The position numbers and the translations under genes are program-made. Positions 35,341 to 48,000 of a DNA stretch of 64,000 nt are shown here, piece by piece. The stretch's first letter is position 1; each line of letters opens with the position of its first letter. A model generated the notes under the pieces. It was not told the origin of the DNA. It saw only the letters and a program-made list of their open reading frames with translations, and did not search any database. The DNA lies in contig CM049319.1 in NCBI GenBank assembly GCA_026874595.1, positions 5,050,601 through 5,114,600 of the forward strand. Direction: 5' to 3'. This DNA comes from Sipunculus nudus. Lineage: Eukaryota; Annelida; Sipuncula; Golfingiida; Sipunculidae.

Positions 35341-35933
35341 CATGGAATCGCTATATCTCTGTTCTCAGGTGTTGAGTTTAACGCAGTCATTTTGAACTGT
35401 TTTGCTATATTTTTTGGATTTTTTGTCTCATACGAATAACGCGCCAGGTAAGACATTATCATTCACTCGGTTGTCGGAGGAAAGACTCCTGCAACCTTTG
35501 ACCTAGAACTTTTTATCCTTGTAAAAAAATATCACGGAAAAAATGCCGACTAGGGTACTGGTACAGACTACACATTCTGTTTGGGCGAGGTCTCACAAAT
35601 TATGCAAATTTTGTTATTTTAAGGCGATTGACGGTTTACAGTAATATCGGCGTTCTGAATGACTGCACGGAACAGTTATGCTTATGATTATTTAAAAAAT
35701 GAATATGCTATTAAGGTGATGTAAAGTTCACGGTGAGGTAAATTATGTATATCCTAATTATTGCTTGTCTGTATGCCGCAATTAAGAGCTTTCTTTAAAA
35801 GTTGTGGTGTACGTCGGTTAATTATTGGAGCTGCTTTTCTATCAACAGCTGTATATTGAAGTTCTACACTGTACTATTGCTGGGTTAAATTCTGTTAACT
35901 CTGCGAGTATTCTTCTGCCTCTCCGTCTCCCCC

Positions 35934-36209
35934 AAGTGTGATGATAAGGAACCCCTGAGACCATTTAACGGCCGGAGTGTCTATCTGTGCGATGACCATG
36001 TAATTCTGACAGTGGTTTCCCTTCTTTTGGAGGTGGATTGTTAACGATTGTTATTTGTTTCCAATATCATTTGTTAAATGGTCGCAAAAAACGGGGGTTA
36101 GTTCTGGTTCTCCATGCCTTAGCAGCTCGGCAATTATGTTGTCCACTTCCAAAGATTCGCTTCAGTATGGATGGAGCACAACCTCTTCCACTTCTTCCTG
36201 CATAATCGG
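35934..36209 (-). pseudogene. Decayed LINE reverse-transcriptase fragment
   Basis: Reading minus from 36209, the frame gives PIMQEEVEEVV, VDNIIAELLRHGEPELTPVF and LQKKGNHCQNYMVIAQI. These match the non-LTR retrotransposon RT pattern 'DNIPAELLK…G', then 'LPKKG…C.NYR.I'. At least two in-frame stops (after VLHPY and GNK) show it is dead. Only the front of the RT domain survives; the catalytic F/Y-x-DD block is absent. The long plus-strand frame at 36055-36255 is its shadow. Confidence 0.7.
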
Positions 36210-38115
36210 TACATCCCAAGTTTCATGGACTAGGGATCCCTGTCTGTTATACTGATCCCTGGTCTGAGCTCAGTGTTCGTCTGAAGCTGCCAGACATCTG
36301 CTGCAACATGGTAAGTGCAGCTCATCTGCCACCTCAAGCTATTTTGAATCACGAGTCCTTCAGCTTTCTAACAATATCAGGAGTGGACAATTAAGTGTTT
36401 TTGCAATGCTCAAAGTTGATGGTCATCAACAGAAGTAAGATTTTATGTTTTCAAAGATATTTTCCAGCAGATGCGCATATTTCTTAACCTCTAGCGTTCA
36501 CTGGAATATATAACACAAAATCACGTCCTAACCCTACACACAAATACAGAACTTGAGCCCTGCTGGTAGGTTGAGTTGAAAATCACCCATTCTCCACTCG
36601 GACTCACAATATATCAGCATCATGCAAGCAAAACCTTAAAAATAAACAATTATAAATCTAAATTGTGTAACATTGCAACATTTTATTCAGCAAATATATG
36701 CAGACAATTAATGACACATACATACACGGTTCACCTTCTAAAACCAAGATGTCCTAGCCAGTTGTGTGGCATAAGATATATATGTAGCTCTCATCTGTGC
36801 TCTAGGTTAGATTAAACGAGTTTTTAACTATATAGGTCTTTTGATTTTGGTGCAACAGGACCTGTGCAAACATGTATCAACATGTACACCCCCTACTATA
36901 CACCTGTACAGCCAACCCTTTTTTTATTATTGCTAACCATACATGACGGGTCACTGTGTGGTTGTAACTCCACTAAGCAAGTTACAAAGTGACACACATT
37001 TGATCATTTACTTGAAAAAAAAGACGTCTATTGATAACCTAGACCTATCATGTCATATCATTTGCAAATGATTAAATGAAATTATTTACATGTACAAAAA
37101 AGGAAAGGATTACTGGCAAGAGGTTTTATCTATCCGTATACAAAGGTATTAATTATGTTCTACAGAGCACAAATGATGATGCCAGCTCCATGCTCTCATA
37201 CAAATGGGGATCACACCTAGAATTTCTCACACCTACCGAACGTGTGAAAAAGTACCATTCTCCCGAGTTTTAAAAATCTGTCAATATTGCTTTCAGACAA
37301 TTAATGACGTTAAAGTCTTAGATAAGATCTAACAACAACCCTTAGTCACCTTTCCTGCTGTGAATATGAAACTGTGCACATTTGAAACCTAAACTTATGA
37401 ACTGAATTCATCATCTACTATGAATTTTGTTAATTCTACACTCAACTTTCAGTTTACTAACATAACTTAAACAAAACTCTTAATTTCATTCATGTAGTTA
37501 ATCCTGAAACAACATTTTCAAAGAGAAATGGAAAACTGTTGTGGAACATACTATTTGAGACCACTGAAGCAGTCCACAGAGTTCGATCAGACAACAGTTA
37601 CCTCTCTACTAGGAGCACCTATACATTATGGGGCCAAATCTAGGTCCACCAGTGTCTATAATATGGAGGCTTTACTGTATATGGAAAGGTGTGATGAGAA
37701 AATACTTGATAGACTTTACAGCTGATTCTTATTTTAACTGCCATATAAAAAGGGATGTAGTGCACTTGGCGTATTAAAAATGATAACCATCTTAAACAGA
37801 GTTATAAATTTATCAGTCTCATGAAAGATAGTACATGTCATCAACCTTAGGACACCTACCTCAGATGACCAATTAAGTGTTTCTCAGCAATCTCCTCCAA
37901 GACAGCATAGTGGAGGGTGCATTCTGGTAGAAAAACTTATTTGCATATGCAAAGGAATTTGCCATTACACCAACACAGGTGAGATATGGTCAGTTTTACT
38001 CTTAGGGTGTTTTCAAGAATAAGTATTAAACATATAACAATAAACATGTCCAAAATGCAAATATATAAAGTGAAATGATGAACTGGCCTTACTGTACAAT
38101 TATCATATATCATTA

Positions 38116-38156
<41 letters not shown>

Positions 38157-40545
38157 ATTAGCTGGTGTGACGGTGTTTTTATATAATTACCACTGTCAGA
38201 CAAATTAAACAGTCCCTGTTATACTTGTCTTGTTATGTTAATTAACTATAACCTATGTACATGTGTCGCAAATATTTACAAAGGAGACTGGATACACTTT
38301 ACCATAAAGACCCTATGATTAATGCAAACAAAATATATACTTAAATACAGATCCAGGTTTGTAAGCATATACACTTATTCATATAAAATTAAGAATGCAA
38401 AGAAAGCAATGAACCTATTAATCAATAACGATCATGATTTAACAAGTCTGATCAGCCCTCGTGTTATTCATTAATCAACTTGTATTACAATGTGTATATA
38501 ACATCTGCTAATATTACTAAACCCCATTAAGAATTTGTATACAAGTGACTTGTATGATGCATGTCTGTATGACAATGTATTTTTAAAAGCATATTCCTAA
38601 CTGGGATCGGCACACTATATGGTAAGATACTGTTCATGGACTTTAAGCTTTGAAAATCCAACTGGAAAGGTTTGATAACTTAATTACCAGAAACCTTATC
38701 AGACCTATACTGATATATGAAATGTGACCCAATGTAATAAAACAATGTTTAACACATTCTCAGCGAATTTACACAAGTATATAACCTGCTTGGTTTAACA
38801 GCTAACAAATAAATATTTCAGCTTCGCTGTTCCTCAGAAATAGATCGGCTGTGTTTAACAGAAGCATATGGAACAGTAATGGTAGTAAAGACTGCATTTC
38901 TGAACTCTGAACTTGATGATATCAGAAAGAATTTGTATGTAATTAGAGAATAAGTGATATTATTCTCTGTAGTACAAGTGATACACATGACAGCACTGTA
39001 TACCAGACAACATATGAAAGATCTAGAGATAGATTAATATGATATGTGTACCAGACACTTGTTATGTACAAACTCTGACACTATATCAGTGTACTGTGTG
39101 GACAACACAACAAAGAATGCTGAATTAGAACAGATACACCCGAAACACTTGTGTGCTGATGTCTTAAGTTAGTATGTGAAACAAGTGTATATTTACATGT
39201 TGATTACAAGAGTGTGACGGTGATGGTTATACTGTGGATTCACACAAGACAGAATACAGAACACCATATGTGAAAGACATTAATAGTACTAACAAAACAA
39301 GGAAATGTACTTGCATATGAGAACAGTAATCTCTACTGCACAAAGCTGCAGGGTGCACTAGACCTAACATTTCAACAGGCAGCAAATCTAATATGCATGT
39401 CATACAAAAATCAAGATCAGTTTGATAAAAACCTAAATTCAATCTGTAGAATGTAAGAAAAGGAGACTTGCAAGAAGGAGAATACCAGACACTGGAACGA
39501 AATTTTACCAATTTCCTGAAACTGTGCACAAACATGACTTCAGTTAATGTATCTGGCCACTTCACATTCACCTTGACAAAGCTCGGGTTTACTTGACAAT
39601 CTGCTGACATTATACAACTGTCCATCAAAAATACCTGTCAGTTGAAAAATACTTGCACCAATGCAATGGTAGCCTCGTCAGTTTCCAGCTGGATTTCAGT
39701 TGTCTTGTCTTGTGTGCAATACTTGGAGATAAAGGTTCAGCCTGCACTGAACCAAGGTGATGGTGAAAGAGCGGGAGAGGTAACCCTGATGTAAGGTACG
39801 TGGTAACTACTTGCATTTGTACCTGTTACATAATGTGGTTGCTGTTGAAACAGGAAACCAGTTTAGCAGCTCTCACACTGAAGATTGGATGACTAATTGT
39901 TAATATGCTAAGGAATTTTCCTTTTGACTAATTACACATCACATAAATATAATCTGTCAGCCCTGAAATAAGAAATGTACCCTTTCAATTATCAAAATGC
40001 CTCTATACCACTAAGATACTGACTGAAAACCTCACCAGCACCACAAGTTGTGCTGTAAAGAATTTCTTACTTTAGGAGACAAGATGTACTTGATGGATCA
40101 CAGGCTGCATTTAATATGTTTTCTGACATGAGAACAGATTCTCTGTGAGGAATAATACTTATTCAATCATTCAAATGGGGTATATAATTAGGAAATACAA
40201 AGTTGTCTGTGCTTCCTGTAGGTATGCTGTTTAAATTTGTGTAAGTGCAAATGCAAGCATTTCATTTATGGAAATGTATAAAATTAAGGAAAGTATCTTG
40301 TCAGCTGTTTTTGTAGATACAAACATGGAAATACTTGGGTGTTTTGGCATGGAATGAATCAGATCTTTTACGTTCCAACATACAACTCACAAATACCATT
40401 GTATAAACCTACAAAACAATGTGGGAGACCAGGCAGTCAATGTAAGGGTACTGGATCAATTAACAATTAACTTTAATTATTAAATTTAACAAACCAGGCA
40501 GCATGTCAGTTTCAGTAACACACTAGGACTATGATATCACAATGT
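36210..40545. other. Intergenic stretch without recognised genes
   Basis: AT-rich, with a TA microsatellite at 38113-38154. The longest frame (39227-39628, minus, 133 codons) is hydrophobic and Cys-rich with no known domain. It lies downstream of PACSIN and is probably chance or distal 3' sequence. Confidence 0.55.
38113..38154. repeat. TA microsatellite
   Basis: About 40 bp of alternating TA/TG in the intergenic region. Confidence 0.95.
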
Positions 40546-41367
40546 TTTATTGCCCACAAGCTGACAGATGTAGCACAGCAGGTATCTACAAATGCTTTTA
40601 TCAACAGCAAAATATATAGCTATGCATACGGTAAATGTCTAAGTACTATAACCAGCAATTTGCATCAGCTTTAGAAACAAATAATCTAGCCTCTTTTCCA
40701 TTACACTACAAGCAAACTAATTAATGATTTCTGATAAATACCAAATTACTTTTCTAATAAAAGAAAATACCTGCAGTCATCTTAAAATGCATAATGTAAA
40801 CACGAGCACAGTGGCACTGCCTGCTTCAATAACTTACTTGTGTACAGCGCAAATCCCTGAAGCACTCTCTCCCATCAAGTGACATTTATAGCAAACAGAC
40901 AAGTCTGAGGTTAAACCTCATTCAGATTCGGACCGATACTGATTTAGATGCATGATCAATTAACTTTTTCAATATCTACTAATTTTTGTATTTTTCTGTG
41001 ACGTAAGGAATGCTCGTGTTATATACTTGTACCATTTCCCAAACAACTTGATGTGCAAAATAATGGAAGATTACTGGCTAGTCTATAATTATGACTTTTG
41101 GTATATTTTCATTGTTATTAGTTGTACTCTATTTCTGTACCCAAGGGCTAGTTTTGATGCTGGTTAATTTTAAATATACACATAAAAAACTGCAAAAACC
41201 TGAATACAGTTCCTGCTTACCATTTGTAACAAATGATATATCTGTGTACATACATAACAGTGTTTTGGTAAAGATGTCCCATTATGCCCTTATGTTACAC
41301 AAGATACCTCAAGTACATACCATTACACATTTATATAAACATATGTGTGTATGTATGTATATATATT

Positions 41368-41424
<57 letters not shown>

Positions 41425-41952
41425 CTTACATGTTTAATTATGTAGTAGGATTCAGTAACTACAAACCCTCAAGTGTCAATAGAAGTACATTAAAATGCAG
41501 GATTATCACTCATAAACAGTACAAGTGTACGCAACAAATAATATAAGTGTTGAACAACATACACATGTAAGCTGCGTGAACAGACACTGATTTCAGTATC
41601 AATCATACCATTATATATATATATGCTACTTTCATATATAATACAATTCAAAAGTGATGAATTTATGATGAATAGATATGACACAAACTAAATCACCTGG
41701 GAACGCCCATATAAACTGTTTGCTATAGTTAAGGGGGCTAGGCCTTTTAGTACTGTTCTTTGAGTGTGCAACAATCATCTAAGCCCTTGTACAAAAATCA
41801 TTAAGACCGATATTTCATCTCTCGGAGATGACCAACTTATCCTTCCGTTCTGCTGCACATCTGAACATTTTGACCAGGAAGAAGAAAAATCCCTGCAGAT
41901 GTCACTAGTGAGCCTCAGGAGGCCAGTTGTGTCCTTGACCTCTAAAGTACTC
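40546..41952 (-). other. Probable 3' UTR of the PACSIN SH3 isoform
   Basis: No coding signal continues after the TGA at 41953. The first canonical AATAAA I noticed on the minus strand is at 40546-40551, giving a possible 3' UTR of about 1.4 kb that includes a long TA microsatellite. Variant signals could end it earlier; the true end is unknown. Confidence 0.35.
41344..41424. repeat. TA microsatellite
   Basis: About 80 bp TA-rich tract in the probable PACSIN 3' UTR; it makes the spurious plus-strand frame at 41091-41546. Confidence 0.95.
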
Positions 41953-42062
41953 TCATTGTATGATTTCGACATAGTTGTCCGGGAAAAGTCCAACACGGCC
42001 ATTTTTCTTCCCCTTGCACCATCCCTGGTCATCACGTCCTTCCAACTGAATGAAGATGTCTC
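41953..42062 (-). CDS. PACSIN: PACSIN last exon: second half of SH3
   Basis: Residues 423-458 then TGA at 41953-41955. GDIFIQLEGRDDQGWCKGKK and GRVGLFPDNYVEIIQ complete the SH3 fold (n-Src loop, conserved Trp, ALYDY-facing PxNY-type motif PDNYV). Frames in other registers here (41764-42066) are shadows. Confidence 0.93.
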
Positions 42063-45000
42063 CTGAAAAGGAAAACAACAGATTTACTCCACTCCTATTA
42101 TAACATTTCAATAAATTTACCTATCTACATACATACAGGTCATATTCTTTCTATACTTTTCCCAGAGACTTATTGAATAATACAAGGAAATTTGAGTCTG
42201 TGAAGGGGTCTCAAATATATTTATATATATATATGTCCATAGTTTATGGACAGTTTTTTTTCAAACTGAACTGTTTTTTTCTGTGAATAATATTTCAAGG
42301 AAATAAACCCATAAGCCTTCAAAGACCTTGCTAGTATTTTTTTTTCAGTTTGTACTTATAAATTATAATATCTTTGCATATTAAAAATATCAGGTTGAAT
42401 CAAAGAAGATATCTCCTAAAAAATATGACTGGAACAGATCTGAAAATAGGTTTGATAAATTAGATCAAGTATAAATAGGAAACTGACAACACACGGTTGT
42501 TCATCAAAATGTAAAATTTATACCAATAGAATTACTGTAAGTAGCACACTTGTGCATCGGGAAAAGTCATAACAGTGCACTGATAATCTGACACTTACTT
42601 AATATCAAAATAGTAAGCTTACACAGAACATAAAAGTAAATAAAAAGAAACATTGAAATAAGCATTATTCAATAATGTTTTTTAGAGACAAAGTAGGACA
42701 GTGAAAATGTAAATATCAGACACTGAGAATTCCTTAACAAAGTAATTGCAATAAAACAGATAAGTTAATGATATAAAATAATTAATTTGCATTCCTTCAT
42801 TTTCTATCATTTGCATTCTTACAACTTAACAGGTAGGCAGCCACAATCTTTAGATTACACTGGGTACATGCAAACTCAGTGTCATAATATTATATGATGC
42901 AAAGCAGATCCTGAAACATGTACAAAGAAAACACTATGCCAATGACAGACTCAAGTACTTGTGATACAAAAACAGGCCCATTACAGAGCATCAACATGCC
43001 AAAGCCATGCATCACTTAGCAAATTCTTCACAGTATTTCTCAGAGAAAGCAAGCTTTAGTCTACCAGTAAATTTGACACTGGCACAGTTATAAAATAGAC
43101 AAAAATATAAAATATATGCACCAATTTAGTCTGATTCCCTGCAGTTTTCTTTTCAACTTCCAACTTATCCCTTTTCTATTGTTTTTATACATCCAATGTA
43201 CATTTCTCCTCTCAAAATGCACATGCTTCCATTACCTGTGCATTCTTTATAAAAAAAACTTTCTAAAGTCAACTGGTCTTAAAATCTACAGCTGCTGCAA
43301 AGAAAGCTGCACTTAAACCACTTCTTATGGTGACAAATTGCAATTTCTACCCACTACAGCTTGCACGTCATGTGGCAGCAACCTAGCTGTGATCTTGTGA
43401 TGTATTCAAGGACCATATAAGCTTCACTGTTTGTGAAGATATATATTAGAACCTCTGTTGTCTCACTTTTGACTCAAATAATGTTTCCAGAAAGGTTGGC
43501 TTATCTCCATGGCTCTTTATATTAAGTTATCTGGTAGCCAGCTGTCTTAGTCCTGATTCTGCTGTCAAGACCCTTTAATACTTGTTTTATTATGCACAGC
43601 ATGCAAAAAGCACAATCATGCGATACCTACCTGTTTATCCTGCACCAATTTGTAACTATTACTGTCATCAAGGAGGAAATGTTTTCACAACTGTTTATTT
43701 GTTTTTCTTTCATTAAGATTGCATCCACCATGGAGGCAATATTTCCCTCACTGTGTATTAACTGGTTTTCCTTCAGTATGAAAACATCCACCAAGGCAAT
43801 TTCTTTCTTTTAGCAGGATTACACCCACCAAGAAAATAATATTTTTATCAGCACTTGATTTCCTGTCAGTAGGATGATGCTCATGAAGTAGATAATGTTT
43901 TTTATCAAGTTGCCGGAGATAATGTTTTAATCAGTTTGATGGAGAAAATGTTTTATCAGTTTAGGGGAAATGTTTTTATCAGTTTGAGGGAGATTATGTT
44001 TTTATCATTTTGAGAGAGATAATGTTTTTTATCAGTTTGAGGGACATTAAGTTTTTTTTAGTTTGAGGGAGATAATGATTTTATCATTTTTGGTGCTAAA
44101 CTGGAGCCAAGTCAATACATCCCTAAACTTGATGTCCCTCCCATATCATATCCCCAAGAGACATGAGGCCTTAGTCAGCTGATTTGTTTAGTGGAAGCTT
44201 GTGGAATCAATATTAAAGCATCACATGGTTTAAAACCTTTTACAGACAGCTTGCTGAAGATATGGGTTAAATTTTTGTATGAATTTTTGTCAATATTCAT
44301 TCCCTTTGATAAAGTAATCATAGAGTTCTCTATCACATTCTACTTTTTATTACAATTTTAATTGATCAGGGTAACCAAAATTATATAAAATACAGGAGGC
44401 TGTTTTAATATTAAATGTAAAATATCATAAATATGGATTCAATTTTATCATTAGGGCTAAGGCTCAATGTTTTCACCCATTAATATTTTAAAACTGTGCT
44501 TGAATTAAAATTTAACATTTAAGAGAACCACTATTTATACTGAATGGACCAATGAGTTTTTGGCTTTATCAACTGTTTTATTGTTTTGACCAGTAATTTC
44601 TTTTGAGGTCAAGCTTTTGGGGTGGGTGGGTGGGGGGTGGAGGGGGTATATGTGCTGTGTATATCTGCAATGTGTTTATTTTGTATCTATATTATATGTA
44701 ACACTTACCGACAGACAAAGACAGTTCATCATCTTCTCGCGCTTCGTAATCATAGAGGGCTCTGACAGTCATTCCTACATTACCACTATCGATGGCTGCA
44801 TTATCGTATTCTTCCCACTCGTCATCCCCAAAAGGATTCTGGGTCTGCGACGATGGCCCATTGCTGTGGACGCAAGCAAACCAAACAGCATACATCAAAC
44901 TCATGCCATTAACACCATGCTGTGCAGTATGTAATCTCCCAGAAGAATCAGACGATTCTCTCCGGGTAAAACCTGCTGGTTTCTGTCCCATGTCTTATAC

Positions 45001-48000
45001 ATACGGTCTGCTTAACAAATGATATTAAAATAGCAGCAACTCAGGTTTTACATTCTTTCTGCTGATTCCCTTGAAGGTATTTCTAGACCCAGGAGAAAAC
45101 CACCGGCCTTGGACAGGCCACTAAAACCCACTCTCATAGCTACGCCTGGGATCAAACCCGGGTTGCCAGTGGACAGCCTAGCCTGTAACCCTTGACTGTC
45201 CAGGCCCATTTCTGACTGGGACCAAAGAAGATTATTAACTAATCGATTCAGATGCATACATTATATCAATGTCAATAAAAATAGTGTATGTTTTCAATAT
45301 ATTGCGTATCCATCTTTGGTGTTCAAATATGTATAAAGTCACTATAACCAGTCTAACGACATGGTGACAATGTAATAACTGTGTTGGGCTGTAGTGGCAG
45401 GAGGTAACAAACTTCTGTGACTGAAACAGCATGTAAACCTCAAAAGGGTATCAAAACCAGCAGGTTTAGAGATAACTGCATGAACCATGAACAGATGAAA
45501 CACAGGCACTTCAGTCTTCATTCCGCATCTCAAAGCAAACAGAGGGTTTGTTAATGTATATGGCCATGCAAACCCTACAGTAAGGCCTGGACCAACCTGT
45601 CACAGCTTAAACTCTAGCTGCAAACTGTTAGTGGTAAATTCAATGTTGATGATCCTGATGCTCCTTACATGAATAACTTATAAAGTTAAACATGCCTTTT
45701 GCATCAAAACATTTTATGGGTTTAATAAATGGTTTGTCCTCATGTGCATTTCATGCTGTAATTATTTTGAGGTTTCACTCGAGACTCATATGACAGTACA
45801 AATTATTATAAATATAACACAAATTGATGCTAATCAGTGTTCCAAGCAGTGTAGTGTTGCAAAAATTTGAATATTCCTAGGTTGAACAGAGTCACATATA
45901 CTGTTATTAGAAAAAAAAATAAAGCTAAATTTTAGAATCTCTGTGGCATTCTTAAATTTGTGAAAATTATCAACCACCAATTAAGTTTAATCAAACCACA
46001 AAGAACAACGCTGGGTTTACAGAAATATACACACCATGTTTCTCATTTGCATGGCTATGGTAGACTTGCAAGGATTTTTGTCAAGATGGGGCATCTAAAA
46101 TAGATATCTTCAGTTTTGCTTTCTGACTGATAACACTTTAAACCAATCAAATGAAGCAACTCAAGATAAGCATTTAATAATTACCATCTTGGCAAAAATT
46201 TGTGCATATCAAGGATTACCCAAAATATACTGTGATATATAGTTTTATGGTCTGATCAAATATTAATAACTGACCTGTCTAAGATTATACAGTTTAACCG
46301 TTTATACATTTGTGTTTAATTCTAGGCTGTGCAGCTACTGTTTAAGTGTGTCAGATGTGGACCATCAGTAAGAGAGGGGATGAACTGATCAGTGTAAGAA
46401 GGCATGCCAGCTGAGCACTCCCCGCAGATACCTACTGTGTTCTGATTACCTACAAATCAAATATACCAGCAAATATTAATATACAATACCGCTCCTGAGT
46501 CAATATTCAACTGAACACACATACTTGAAATAAATTACCATATGTATGACTGGAACTATCAAGTGAATATTGTTTTCTTCAGGACTTACAATAAAGTTCA
46601 GGGTTTTATATTACAATCCTTGTCTAAATTTGATATATTCTGAAATTATGTGATGGACAAATTCTGTAAAATCACCCATTATTATTATTTTTTTTTTATA
46701 TTTTCATACTTTCCTAATATTATCATGTTATTCATCATTAACTGAATTTGATTTTCCAGCATTTTAAGTATAACACTATGACATTTAATGATTTATATAT
46801 TATTTTCCATGCTTAATTTATTATCTTGTGGACAAAAACTAACCTCAAAATAACATCTATTGAACTGTATCATAACTTAGCAAACAGAAACTATCACTGT
46901 CACTAGTAACAAAAATAATAACACATTTGGTACTCAGAAAACATCACAAAACATCACAAAACATCACATGCACAGCTAAAGAGCTTCTTTTGAAGAAAAC
47001 AGCTAGAACACAGCATGCTCAATAACATTAAATTAGATCATACACAAACTTGAAGTCAGAACCTACAAAACCAGGCACAATGAAAGCTCCACATATTTAC
47101 AATGAACTATGCCAAATTAAGGAATTATATCTTTCTTGTGTATATTGCAAGAGCTTTAAAAAGAAGAATCACTTGAAAAAAGTTCATAATGTAAAATTTC
47201 ATTACAAATTTTTCAAAAAGACCCAGAAATGTGTCAATACTGAATAATAGAAATATTTATATTACCAAAAAAATTTAAAACAAAGAATTGTTTGGTGCAC
47301 TTTCAGGAAATGACATAGTTCTTTAACTGTAAATATGTGCTCTCTTAGAATAATTTGCTGAAAAGTTTCTCAAAAGGAAAAGAACAAACTATTTTGTAAG
47401 AAAATAGTATCTGACTGCAAAACACTTATCAAGAAATCTACAACAATTTTACAAATAAAGACCTACCGGTCCTGTCAATTAAGACAAACTGCCTAAGTCT
47501 GAGTTTCATAAATAAATAGTTAACCATCTAATATCCTACTAAAACATGTTCCCTAAATCATTACTTTATTAATGAATAACTGGAACAAAGTCCTCAGCAC
47601 TGGAACTGTATGTGATTAACAGGTTTCACTGGCCTCTTTCTGAAGAATGAAGTTTCCACATTTTTTCCACTAATAAAATAAATCTTTCTTTCCTGGAAAA
47701 AGTATCCCCAGACCAATAAGCCATAAAGAGATGTTTCCAACAAAAAATTCCGAACAAGGAATAAATTGGTAAATCCTCTTTATCAATAATCCCTAGAAAA
47801 CATTCAAAATGAACGAATGTTCCATAGACAAAGTTTCCGAAGCACCCATCTTTGGGAACGTGGTTTGTATATATATTGCTTGGTTAAAAATAAATTCTGA
47901 TGTGGAATGTAAATTTAAAGACTGTTGTCATAGAATTTTACTGATAGGAGACTCTGGGATATTCTTAGTTTTACAAGGACTTTTCTACTATGAGTGTCTG

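Noticed and set aside
36055..36255. 66-codon plus-strand frame
   Set aside because: Opposite strand carries the LINE RT relic; the plus frame has no similarity.
39227..39628. 133-codon minus-strand frame
   Set aside because: No recognisable domain or splice context; lies in sequence downstream of PACSIN. Could only be rescued by transcript evidence.
41091..41546. 151-codon plus-strand frame
   Set aside because: Mostly a translated TA microsatellite (YIYIYI runs); no domain.
44692..44991. SH3 exon taken as a stand-alone 99-codon gene
   Set aside because: The true exon starts at the acceptor at 44864 and is joined to the F-BAR exons; the upstream part of the frame is intron.
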